Below, piece after piece: positions 20,237-30,056 of a stretch of DNA of 64,000 bases (positions are counted from its first letter, which is position 1; every line of letters starts with the position of its first letter). The notes beneath the pieces were generated by a model that made no database searches, had not been told where the DNA came from, and worked only from the letters and a program-made list of their open reading frames with translations. This DNA comes from Mycoplasma wenyonii str. Massachusetts (lineage in GTDB: Bacteria; Bacillota_I; Bacilli_A; Mycoplasmatales; Mycoplasmoidaceae): assembly GCF_000277795.1 (NCBI RefSeq), contig NC_018149.1, forward strand, positions 124,001 to 188,000, written 5' to 3'. The position numbers and the translations under genes were made by a program.

Positions 20237-23200
20237 TGCTTTGAATTAAAAAGCTCTTATTCACTACTATCCTTGGTACCAGTGTTATTGCACCTTCAGT
20301 AACTCTTACCAGACAACAAGAGGCTCTTGAAAGATTAGAGCTAGATTCAACCCTTAAGAAATGAAACAGATTATTAGAAAAGATTTCCGGAGATTCAGAA
20401 ATGGAAAAACTATCAAAGATATTTGCCAAAAACCTAACTACTTTTTCTAGGTTTGCACTAATTAATGCAGTCAAACAACTCTTAATGGGGTGAGCTATCA
20501 AGATCTGAGAGAATCAAGAAGATTTCTTTCCTATTTCTCAAAGACTAAATAAGTTCTTTTTCTATCATCACATTTACCACTGAAAAACAAAAAATGAAGT
20601 AGAAGAACTATCTTGAGAGTTAATAAAGAAGTTCTTTATTGACTTCTTCTTCAATGAAAAAGGTTGATTTCTTTTATCTCAATTTGGTGACTTTAGCTCT
20701 TTTGTTCTAAAGGAATGAGAAGAAAAAGAAAGACCTATGAAGTTGTATGAGTGAAAGATATCTTATTCCAATGCTGGAGAAGAGAGTAGTTCCCCAGAAT
20801 CAAAAAAATCCAAACTTTATGACTCAGCTGTTTTAGAGAGCTTAAAGACTAGAGTTCCCTATCTATTTCCAGAAATAGAGGGAAATAAAGAATACTCAAC
20901 TCTAATCTCTAGACTAACTCACAAGAATGAGATTGAACTCAATCTCTTTAAGAAAAAATGAGTAACTATCTCAGATTTATCAAAAATCACTGATGGTTAT
21001 GCTCTAGGGGCTTTGTTACACATGTATGCACAGCAAAGTACTAGACCACAAACAACTTCAGCACCCGCCCCAAACACAGATCAAGTCACCACTCTAGGGT
21101 TAAAGAAGGGATCGCAACAACAAAATACTCCCGACCCTCTTAAGAATCCTCTATATATCTTTGCTGGCGGTAGCGAATCAAGTGGCGCAGGACAAGGTTC
21201 TGAGAGTGGAAAGTGTTTAACCATCGATTCTTCCCTCTTTAAAGAAGAAATAAAGAAAGAATTTAAGGGAAAAGATCTTTGTATTTATGGAGTTAGATGA
21301 ATAAATCAATGAGAAAATGGTGGTGGAGGGGGAGGAGGCAGCGGCTCTTCCGCCCCAAACAAACCCAAAATACTTGTCTCCAGAGAAATGGATGGAATTA
21401 GTTTTTATTATTCAGCAGAAGATTCAAAGTTAAAGGCAGAAAACGGTCAACAAAAAACCCTCAACCAGCAAGAACCAGAAGTTATTGAAAAAGTTAAACA
21501 ATATCTAACTGATAATTTTGAAACTATATTTGCTAAGTTTTTAGTTTCAAAGAAAGGAAAAAATGGAGACCAAAATTACACACCATTCACTATCAAGTCA
21601 ATTAATACTACTAGTTCAGATAAGAGTCAAACTTTTGACTTTACTGAATTCTTTAAGAAAAATTCAGGTGTAATTGATGCTTCTGTCGCTTATCTTGAAG
21701 ATCTCTATTGAACTGAAAAAATCAAAGTTTTGCAAAACATATTATTAAGTGTTTACAAACACACTCCGCAAAATATTCAAATAAAAAGACAAACTTCTGG
21801 ACAAAAAAACAATATTTCATTAAAAAAAGAATCTGGACTTTTTGCCCCTCTACCCTTCAAGAGAAGTAATGGTGAGGAAACTACCAAAAAACTAGAACTC
21901 CCTTTAGCCGAAAGTAGTGGCACAACTAATTCACAAAAACATGAATTCTTTGAAGATTTACTGAAACTTTTGCCAACCAAACAACAAGATTCACGGGCAC
22001 AAAAAATTTCTCTAAAGAGCAAAGCTGAGGAACTAAAGAAATTAATAACAAATAAAAATGGACAAAAGCCTTTTAGTGAAGATTCTTTAAGAAAACTATT
22101 CTTAGAGAATTCTTATTTCAGAGCTCAGCTAGAGGCAATATCAGGAAACAAATTAAAGGCCATTGATACTATCTTTGCCCTTAAAGCTGAAGAAATATTG
22201 TTTCCAAACAAAGGCGCAAGTGGAGAAACAAGTAAAGATTTCTCAAAACTCTTACAAGAATTTGCAAAGACTATAAAGGGTACTGGAGGAGAAGGACAAA
22301 CTCAAGACAACAACACCTGAGAAGACTTAATCAATAAAGGTCTTTTCCTAGAACCCTTCTTAAACAGTCCTATCGAGAAAAAACTTTTGTATGGATCTTT
22401 TTCTTCAAGCGAACAAGTAGCCCCAGAAGGAAGTAGTGGCACAAGTACAAAAGAAATTACCAATAAATCTAAGAACGACTGAATGCTAGATAATTTCTAT
22501 TTCAGTGATTCAGGATATGAAAGTTCAGCAACTAGCTATAAAGAGTTATTAGCTTTTCTTCTATCTATTAAGTGATTAACAGAAAATAATCATTCTAATT
22601 TCGAAAAACTAATAAATCACATATTTAGTAAGAACAAGAACAAAAATGCTTATTTGGTTTGAACTCAAGAGATTACTTCAGAGGAAAAGAAGAAATTAGA
22701 GGGGGAAGGGGGTCAACAAGAGCAACAAGAACAAGAAGCCCAACCTGAATCTAAATTAAAAGAATTCTTCAAAGAAACTATTTCTAAAGAACTTTCTAAT
22801 CCATTGTTAAGTGGAGAAAATACAATGGCTGGTTCCGTGGGAGAAGATGGTGGAGGTGGCAAAGCACAAACTAAGAATTTCTCTTCCAAAAACTCACTTT
22901 ATGAAACAGATGCTTATAAAAATGGACAGACTGGTGACGGACAAAAAACTAAATTGGGTGGTTTTCTCGGTTTAGTTACAGAATCCTTTTCTACCAGAGA
23001 TGTTCCTCCTGCTCTAAAAAACTATATTTTTGGTGACTTCTTGAAATTTAACTCTACAGAAAATAAAAATTATTCTATTGAAGGTGCAGGCCCACAAGCT
23101 GAAGGTGGAGCAAAAGGCATTGTAGAAGGTGCCTTCTTTTCAGATAATCACAAGAGAAACTTGACAAAAAACAGTGATTTACTCGATCTATTAAAAGAAG

Positions 23201-23697
23201 CTAAAAAGAAAACCAGTTTACTGAGATATCTTGATAAAGAAACTTCCAATTCTCTTCTAATTGCCCTAAGTCAATCTGAAAAATCTGAGGAAGTAAGTGA
23301 ACTAACTCTTGAAGAATTAAAAGAAGAGTTATCTAAAGCTTTAAAGTCTAGTGACACCGCACAAGTTGCTGAAGCCCCAACAAGCTCACAAAGTACCGCA
23401 ATCAAAGATCTTTACAAACTCTTCAATAGATTCTCTGGTTACATTTATTCTTCCAAAGGTGATCAAAAATCTCCTTATGTATTTACCGAAAAGAAAGAAG
23501 GAGAAAAAGAAGAAAAGTACTACGTTGGGTTTGTATATCAAGTCAATAGATTTGACTTTGATTCAGAAGGAATTAAAAAACTAAAAGAAAATCTTTCTGA
23601 AAACACTCTAAACACTCTAATAACGCTATTAGCTTCTAATAGAGAAATTAGAGACTGAATATATGAAAGTGAGATTATTAGACAGCTAAGTCTTTAA
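20236..23697 (+). CDS. Very large putative secreted or surface protein, second of pair
   Basis: 1153 residues. The ATG overlaps the previous stop (TAATG), a typical coupled arrangement. The N-terminus LWIKKLLFTTILGTSVIAPSV is a signal-anchor-like segment, close in style to the gene upstream. The remainder is hydrophilic and rich in Lys, Glu, Phe and Ser, with Gly/Ser/Gln-rich linkers (GGGGGGGSGSSAP-like near 21320, and EGGGQQEQQEQEA-like near 22700). No known domain is seen. The pair occupies 7.3 kb, an expensive investment for a reduced genome, which suggests an important host-facing role; this is inference. The stop overlaps the convergent DJ-1 gene by 4 nt. Confidence 0.8.
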
Positions 23698-24317
23698 GGA
23701 GATACATAGTCATAAAGCATCGCTTTTGCCAGTCTAGTAGCTTCTTCTATTCCACTAAATATCTCTACTACTAAAAAAGCTAGTTGTAAAGAACAAGCTG
23801 CAGCTTGTGCTGTAATGAGCTTCTTTTTTAGATCTATATGAACTGGAGTATCTACTCATAACTTAGAGTATTCTCCAATTAGCTTAGGATCTTTATAGCA
23901 AGTGAACTTGATATCTGGCTCTCAATCTCTTTCTACTATAGATATAACTGCTACAGGAGCTGCACATATAGCTACTAATCACTTGTCTTCACTTTTATAA
24001 AACTTTCTAACAGCTAGGTGTAGCTTGGATTCTCCCACCTCTTTCGCTGTTGCCGGAGGAGAGAAATAAGACCTAAATCCAGGTCCACCAGGAAAGAACA
24101 ATAAGTCATATTGATCTAAGTTAGTTAGTTGTAAGTTAGAGCTAGCAGAGAACTTTATATCTGTGTAGTTAAGAGTTATTGAATTCTTTACTTCACATGA
24201 GATTGTTTCTACTACATACTTAGCTCTTCTTCAGATATCAAAGGGAATAACAAATTCCATATCCTCAATTCGGTTTGCAACCAATATTCCTATTCTTACT
24301 ATTCTGTTGTTATCCAT
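23694..24317 (-). CDS. DJ-1/PfpI (ThiJ-like) family protein
   Basis: 207 residues from the ATG at 24317. It shows the DJ-1 layout: a beta-strand start RIGILVANRIEDMEFVIPFD, the central DLLFFPGGPG, and the nucleophile elbow VAICAAPVAV with the conserved Cys, then the C-terminal helix region AQAAACSLQLAFLVVEIF. Members act as deglycase/chaperone or redox-protective proteins; the exact activity cannot be read from sequence. It starts 8 nt downstream of the tmRNA 3' end on the same strand and may be cotranscribed with it. Confidence 0.85.
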
Positions 24318-24325
24318 AGATAAAT

Positions 24326-24570
24326 TGGTGGAAGTAATGGGTTATGCTCCCATCTCCGTTAGAGACTCCTATTTTCCCTACTCCTTAAGCGCGACTAAAT
24401 CCCTCTGCCTAAAAGTTAATTAAAAGACTAAAACGCTAACGCGCCTAGTTGTTGACCTCTACCGACTAAAAGATTTATGTTTCTTTTTGGATTTTTTTAA
24501 CAGTTTAAAGGCACTGCTAGGCCCGTCGCAGAGTAGGTCGAGCCTCTTCGTCTATCTTAGAACTACTCCC
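24326..24570 (-). ncRNA. ssrA: tmRNA, compact form
   Basis: Minus strand. The 5' end GGGAGTA pairs over seven positions with TACTTCC, which is followed by A and CCA at the 3' end. Inside this, AGAGGCTC pairs with GAGTCTCT and CCTACTC with GAGTAGG, giving the long tmRNA helix H2. Next is an H-type pseudoknot (GGGC with GCCT interleaved with GCAGT/ACTGT) in the PK1 place. After it an open frame of 22 codons begins AAA-AAT-CCA and ends LGALAF then TAG, as expected for a proteolysis tag. The RNA is only 245 nt, so the usual extra pseudoknots seem lost. The T-loop (AGCATAA between ATGGG and CCCAT) is unlike the normal TTCRANN, and the D-part is diverged. tmRNA rescues stalled ribosomes. Confidence 0.85.
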
Positions 24571-24694
24571 ATATTAAATTTATTCCCTCAGACACAAAAA
24601 AAACAATTACTTAGGCAACATATTTGAACTAGATGGTGAGTAGAAAAATTCCGTCTTTTTCCCCTTTTCCGCTAATTAATGAATAAGAAATTAC

Positions 24695-25276
24695 TTGACA
24701 CAAAAGTTGATAATCAAATTCCTTTGTTCTGACATAGAACCCCTAGGGATTGAAAAAGGTCAAGAAATAATTCATGATCGCTTCAAGATGGAATTAGCTA
24801 AAGCAGATGAAATAAAAATCTCTGTTGCTTATTGTTCAGAAGACTCTTTGTGGGAACTAGAGAGATTAGTTGACTTATACGAGATTAAAAAAGTGAATGT
24901 AGTTTTAGGAATGTATAGAAGTAGTAATTTTCCGGCCTCTCGATGAACAACAGCAAAAAAGATAAATAGAAAATGAAAAAAGGCGGGAATGGGAGAGATA
25001 AAGATGACCAAGAAATTGTGATACCACGGCAAAAAATATTGTTTCTTAAAAGACAATCAAATCTTTTCTGCTATTGTCGGCTCTGCAAATTTAAGCTTTT
25101 TAGACTCTAGAAATCAATCTCAATATGAAGAGGGCGTTCTAGTAGAAGAGCCAGAGGCTCTTCAAGTCATTTTGAATCAAGTCAATAAATTGCTTTCTAA
25201 GGATGTCTCCGAAAACGTATCCAAAATTATGAGAAAATCATCTTCTCGGGGAAAAAAGTCCAAAAAAAAGAAATAA
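24695..25276 (+). CDS. PLD-family nuclease, NgoFVII/BfiI-type catalytic subunit
   Basis: 193 residues from TTG at 24695. The order of residues matches the single-site PLD nucleases of the NgoFVII/BfiI restriction family: His111-x-Lys113 (WYHGKKY), then IVGSANLSF with Asn132, then QYEEGVL with Glu145. The N-terminal half (KADEIKISVAYCSEDSLWEL, VNVVLGMYR) matches the first strand region of such enzymes. The product ends with a basic tail and lacks the C-terminal B3-like DNA-binding domain that the full-length enzymes carry. Two following genes, each after exactly 39 nt, look like that missing domain. No DNA methyltransferase is seen in the window. An alternative is a stand-alone PLD nuclease with no restriction role. 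Confidence 0.78.
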
Positions 25277-25315
25277 ACACAATTTCTAAAATGAATTGCA
25301 CAACAAATTTCTAAT

Positions 25316-25903
25316 ATGAGTTCTTACGGTGAAATGTCTCTAAAAGAGCTATTTAATGCAAAAGTTTTACAAACTATTGTTTTTCCATTAGTGGTACCCA
25401 CCTCACAGGAGATAAAAAAATTTGATTTCTCTAAATCAGACTTAAATGCCTGTTATTCCAAGCCACCAATAAATTCCAGAAACGGACAAGAACAAAGTTG
25501 ATTCGAGGTTAAGTTAACTGTTGTTGGTGAACACAACTTACCACCAAGAAAAGAATGGTTTTATGTGGTCATGGAAGATGGAAATATATTTAAGGCTCAT
25601 TTTTCCGGAAAAAAGACTAAAAAATTAGTTACCTTTGAAGACACAAGTCTCATAGGTCACTGTATTAAGAGTATGTTTTTTGATAGAAGGTTGGTGAAAG
25701 ATTTTGAATACTGCTTTGATGATCCTTATAAGTACGGAGTGATCACTAAAGAAATGTTGGATTCATATGGAAGTGCAGAAGTAATCTTGAAAAAAACAAA
25801 TAAGACCAAAACAGACGGTAAAGGAAATAAAAGAGACATTTGGATATTCTCTTTCCCCTTAATGCCTGACCTTCTCGATGAAGAGTGGAGAGAAGAATAT
25901 TAA
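25316..25903 (+). CDS. DNA-binding-like protein, NgoFVII C-terminal domain type, copy 1
   Basis: 195 residues from the ATG at 25316. The pattern LNACYSKPPINSRNGQEQSW, then EWFYVVMEDGNIFKAHFSGK, then LIGHCIKSM, GVITKEMLDSYGSAEVILKK and DIWIFSFP resembles the B3-like recognition domain found at the C-terminus of NgoFVII/BfiI-type restriction enzymes. This is pattern recognition from memory and needs a profile search. It is a stand-alone protein placed 39 nt after the nuclease gene. Three of its four Trp codons are TGG rather than TGA, unlike most genes here, a weak hint of later acquisition. The next gene is a clear paralog. Confidence 0.65.
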
Positions 25904-25942
25904 GTAACTTAATAAAAATGTCACTTACAAAAGATTTTTAGT

Positions 25943-26578
25943 ATGTATTCCTACTACGAAATATCCCTAGAAGAAGTACTTAATGCAAAAGTTTTACAAA
26001 CCATTGTTTTTCCGTTAACAGCACCTACTGATAAAGAGGTAGAGGGTGGTTGAGAAAAACTAGATTTATCCAAATCCAACTTAAATGCTTGCTATAGTAA
26101 ACCAGAAATAAATGAAAGAAGTGGGCAAGAGAGAAGTTGATTTGATGTAACTCTAACTGTTGAAGGAGAACATGATTTACCACCAAAGAAGGAATGATTT
26201 TATGTAGTTACTAGATATGGTGATTGTTTCAAAGCACACTTTACAGGCAAAAAGACTAAGAAATTAGTTTCTCTCGAAGATAGAAATATTATTGGTTATT
26301 TCATTAAGAGCATGTTGGTGGAATGGGAATTATTCACTGAATTGAGTTATTGTTTCTATGATCCAGAGGGCTATGGAATTATTACTAAAGAAATGTTGGA
26401 AAAACGTATGGGCTCAAAAGTTACTTTGAGAAAGACTAACAAGACCAAAACAGACGGCAGAGGAAACAAAAGAGATATTTGGATATTTTCTTTTCCAATA
26501 GAAAATGAAGAGGAAGGCTGAGACAGATTAAGAGAAAAGAGTGTTAGTAACTTAATAAAGATACAAACACTACCTTAA
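25943..26578 (+). CDS. DNA-binding-like protein, NgoFVII C-terminal domain type, copy 2
   Basis: 211 residues from the ATG at 25943. It is a close paralog of the gene at 25316: both share NAKVLQTIVFPL, KSDLNACYSKP-like and KKTNKTKTDG stretches and the C-terminal RDIWIFSFP. It adds about 25 residues at the C-terminus (EGWDRLREKS...). The gap to copy 1 is again 39 nt. Two copies could recognise two half-sites or two different sequences with one shared nuclease; this is inference. Four of six Trp codons are TGA. Confidence 0.65.
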
Positions 26579-26737
26579 TTAAGCAAAAATAACTATTAAT
26601 TAGAAAATTTCACTTCTAATGTTCATCTTCTTTTATCTCAGAAAGACAAAGGCCATTTAAGTTATGTTCGGGAGAAGATAAGTTTTCTGTTAGTCGAACA
26701 AATATTGACTCTGATCAGAGCTGAATACTTCAAAAAA

Positions 26738-27895
26738 CTAACTCCAGGGGGGAAAGATATTTATAAAGACACTGTTTGAATGTGCTACTGCACTTAGCAA
26801 TGCAGTTAGGTTATGTAAGAAGTGAACAAATATACTAATCCAGATATTCCTATATTTCTTATAGCTTCAAGCAAACACTAACCCCCCACAGAAATAAGGC
26901 AATAGGTGAAAGATAGTTTCTTTTGAACTATTTAAGTGAATTAGTCCAAATATAAGTGCAGAAGAGAATAGAGTGGAGGTATGAAAATTAGCTGTCTTTA
27001 ATATAGACCTTCTATAGATTAGCTCTTCAAATACAGGAGCAAAGATTAAGACAGAAATAACAATCATGATTATTCTGGCATCTTTTAGTGAAGTCGTAAT
27101 TCTCTTTTGGTTTTCTGTATTTGCCGCCCCACTTGTTGGAAAGATAGTCTGTAATAAATGAGCAAAAGCAATTGAAACAGCAAGTTCTGCTATAAGGATT
27201 AGTCATATTCTTGAACCAAAGAACTTAACTCTTTCTCAAGAGAACACCCCTCTATCATTCCAAAAAATTAACTTAAAGTGAGGTCCCAGAGTAGACATTG
27301 AGTTCTTGATATAGAAGTAGTTAGAGGCAAAATAAACTATTTGAATACCTAGAGCAATTAGAGCTATTGCATCCAGCTCTTTTGAATCATCATTTTTTCT
27401 AAAAAAATCAAGAATAGGATTTAAGGATGCAATCAGAATTGAGTTGATGAATCACAGCTTGTACTCTGGTTCAATTTTTGATTCTTGTTGTCCCTTTTCG
27501 AGACTTGTAGGAGACTTAAAGTACTTTAGATAAAAAAGAAAAAAAGCTCCAACAACAAATCTTCAACCTATATTGATATAGCTACAAGGGGAACTTTGAA
27601 ATCATTTAGAATCAGTGGTTTGTTGTTGAACTTGTTGCTGTTGAGTTTGTACTAAAGTGTTGATGAAAGTATTTGCAACTGCTGAGGTCGCCGCTTGAGC
27701 CTGAGTTGACTGAACACTCGCACCATTGTTTCCTCAATTACTAAAAAAATCAATAGTTGAACAAATTAATAAAAAGACTTCAAAAAAATAAGGGAGTAAA
27801 AAGAATAGTTGTAACTCTCAGAGCTTAAATTTTCCTTGGCTTGAGGAGTTGTTTTCTTTATCTAAAAATGTGAAGGAGTTATTAAATTTGCTTAT
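26738..27895 (-). CDS. CPBP-family intramembrane metalloprotease
   Basis: Open for 385 codons before TAG. No ATG, GTG or TTG is in frame near the beginning; the first plausible start is ATA at 27895. The C-terminal half has the three CPBP (CaaX protease/bacteriocin-processing) motifs in membrane segments: EELIYRR (EExxxR), FGLIHL (FxxxH) and HFLHN (HxxxN). The N-terminal half has hydrophobic segments and a Gln/Ser/Ala-rich loop (VQTQQQQVQQQTT). Substrates are unknown; family members process membrane proteins or give immunity to peptides. The gene stands alone between two plus-strand units. Confidence 0.85.
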
Positions 27896-28049
27896 AGTAG
27901 ATAGAGAGTGAAATAACTAATTCAATTTCTCTATTGAAGGAAAGAAATATTTAATAAATATTTAATTAGAAAACTAAATAACAAATATTAGGTTTTTCCT
28001 TCCCTTTAAAGCTAAAAAACGTGAGTTAGATCTTAGTCTAGGATTAGAA

Positions 28050-28066
28050 GCCCTCTATCCGAGGGT
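28050..28066. other. Short hairpin before the MFS gene
   Basis: CCCTC-TATCC-GAGGG forms a 5-bp stem (6 with a flanking G-T pair), ending 8 nt before the ATG at 28074. It could affect translation initiation or be chance. The rest of 27896-28049 is AT-rich with no gene seen. Confidence 0.3.
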
Positions 28067-28073
28067 CTTTCTA

Positions 28074-29477
28074 ATGTGACTCTCTCTTTTCCTTGGATAT
28101 TGTCTTTTCTGTGCAAACTGATTGATTTTCTCTAAGTTAAAGGGGAGTAAGTCCGCTGACGGAGGAGGAAACGGAGGTGGCGGAGGTTGATATGAAACCT
28201 TCGGGACAATTGCAGAGGGAGTTCCTGCAGAAACAGTTAACTACTCAATTACTTTAGCTAGAGGGATTTTTACTATCCCAGCCTCTCTAATTCTTGTTAA
28301 GTTAGGCTACAGAAGAGCTTGTTTGTTAGCTTTCGCTCTAACAACAGTTGCTCTGCCACTTATATTTAGCCCCCACTGAACAGTCTTGATTCTAGGTAGA
28401 TTTGTTATGGCCGCCGGAGGAACATTAACCATTATCTATATTTCTCCTCTACTCGCCAAACTAGCCTTACCTGCAAAAAAACAAAAACTAGCCACTCTCA
28501 ACGGCTTTACCTATGCCATTTCAGGACTAATTGTTAATGTATTGTTCATTATTCAACCCGTCTCTCAATTCTTAGTTAAACACTGAAAATATGTAGCCTC
28601 TGCAGTAGCTGTATTCTCTTTCTTACCTTTAATTCTCTTTTATTTCTATGGTGAAAACTTTGAGATAGTTTCACTAAATGACAAGTTGAGAGTTGAAATG
28701 CCTGACAACTATTCAACTCTATTAAGAGATAAAGAAGCTTGAACTTGAATTATTGCTTACAGTGGATTATTGGTAGTTTCCATTCTCTGCTCTAACTTTG
28801 TTCCTGCAAGAATAACTGAATTAGTTGAGAATATTAAAAAACCTTTAGCCGAAAAAGTTGATTGAAAGAGTCTTTATACAGTTGTTTTCTTCATAGGAAC
28901 TTTCGGAGGGCTTTATTTCCTAGGAAAACTGAATCCTAAAGAAATAAAGAGAACAAGTATAGTTAGATTCTCCATTGCAATCGTTCTATTCACTTGAGTA
29001 GTTATTTGCTCAATGACTTTAATGACTCACCTGATGAAAGAACACACTTGGGCTCAAATACTGGCAACGGTCTTAATCTTTATCTCTGCTTTCTTACTAG
29101 CTTTCTTTGGATTAGGAATACAATCAGTCTTTCTTTATATTCCTCTAGAATACAAAGACTACAACCCAAAGAAAACTTCTATCTTCTTTAGCTGTCTTTG
29201 AGGAATTGGATACATTATCCTAACCGGTTACAACGTGATTGCTTCTGTAATTAATCAGCTTGGAAATAAGATTTTTCCTTCCTCCGGCCAAACAACTAGC
29301 AACAGCAAAGGTGGAGTAGGTGGTATTGCCTCCCTTGTCTTCATAACTATGCTATTAATTCTTTACTATGTGATGGTTAGAAGAATAAGAGAGTCTAAGC
29401 CAGAATATATGGAATTCAGGAAGTGAATCGCAATGAACTTATTCTCCAGAAGAGCTTCTTTGGCTAGACTAGCTTAG
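28074..29477 (+). CDS. Major facilitator superfamily transporter
   Basis: 467 residues from the ATG at 28074. About 12 hydrophobic segments are spread over the whole length. The loop LVKLGYRRACLLAF corresponds to the conserved MFS loop 2-3 (G-x-x-x-D-R/K-x-G-R-R type), and ILGRFVMAAGGTL is typical of segment 4. A Gly-rich loop (SADGGGNGGGGGW) follows the first segment, and a Ser/Gly-rich loop precedes the last. The substrate cannot be told. The stop overlaps nadD by 9 nt tail to tail. Confidence 0.8.
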
Positions 29478-30056
29478 TTGAGACTTTAGATAGCTTTTCA
29501 CTTTTTTGTGTAACAAACTATATTTCTTTTGCTCCCTAACTGCTGTTGAGGAATGAGGAAAGAAACGATTAGGCAGAAATATAACTTTCTCCAGTAACTT
29601 TCTATCTAAGTGTTTCAAAGAATCTAACTCAGTTGAACTACCTTTTCTCTTAAATATCACTGGAGTAGTTAGTTGAAAAATTTCTTCTATACCATCTCAA
29701 CCATTTAGAGTTGCACAGTGATCCGACCCTAATAAGAAATAAAGTTCATCCTCAGGAAATCTCTCTTTAAAGTGTCTAACAGTAACTACAGACTCTACAG
29801 GTTTTCTTAGATTCAACTCAAAGTTAGAAATAACAGATAAGTATTTAGTCTTGGAAAGAGAGAGCATATAAGCTCTCTTCTCCCCCTCTAAATACTCTTG
29901 TTCTACCTTATCAACAGACTTAAAGCTAGGAATAAAGATTAAGAGATCTAACTTTAATTGTTTAATTGCAAACTGAGCTAATAGTGTGTGAGCCATATGT
30001 GGAGGATTAAAAGAGCCTCCAAATAAGCCTATCTTTCACTTCTTAGCTGGATACAT
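29469..30056 (-). CDS. nadD: Nicotinate-nucleotide adenylyltransferase
   Basis: 195 residues from the ATG at 30056. [14 protein letters not shown] is the nucleotidyltransferase signature with the H-x-x-H metal/ATP site. [13 protein letters not shown] corresponds to the G-x-D substrate region, and [11 protein letters not shown] to the conserved S-S/T-x-x-R motif near the C-terminus. The enzyme makes NaAD from NaMN for NAD synthesis. The ATG overlaps the stop of the gene upstream (TAATG), showing coupling. Confidence 0.92.

Noticed and set aside
24326-24570. RNase P RNA or SRP RNA as an explanation for the structured gap
   Set aside because: None of the RNase P (GAGGAAAGUC) or SRP helix-8 signatures is present on either strand, while the acceptor, H2, PK1 and tag features support tmRNA.
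26600-26797. Plus-strand open frame of about 65 codons downstream of the PLD cassette
   Set aside because: It has no standard start and is the antisense shadow of the C-terminus of the CPBP protease, whose third motif (H-x-x-x-N) lies on the minus strand there.
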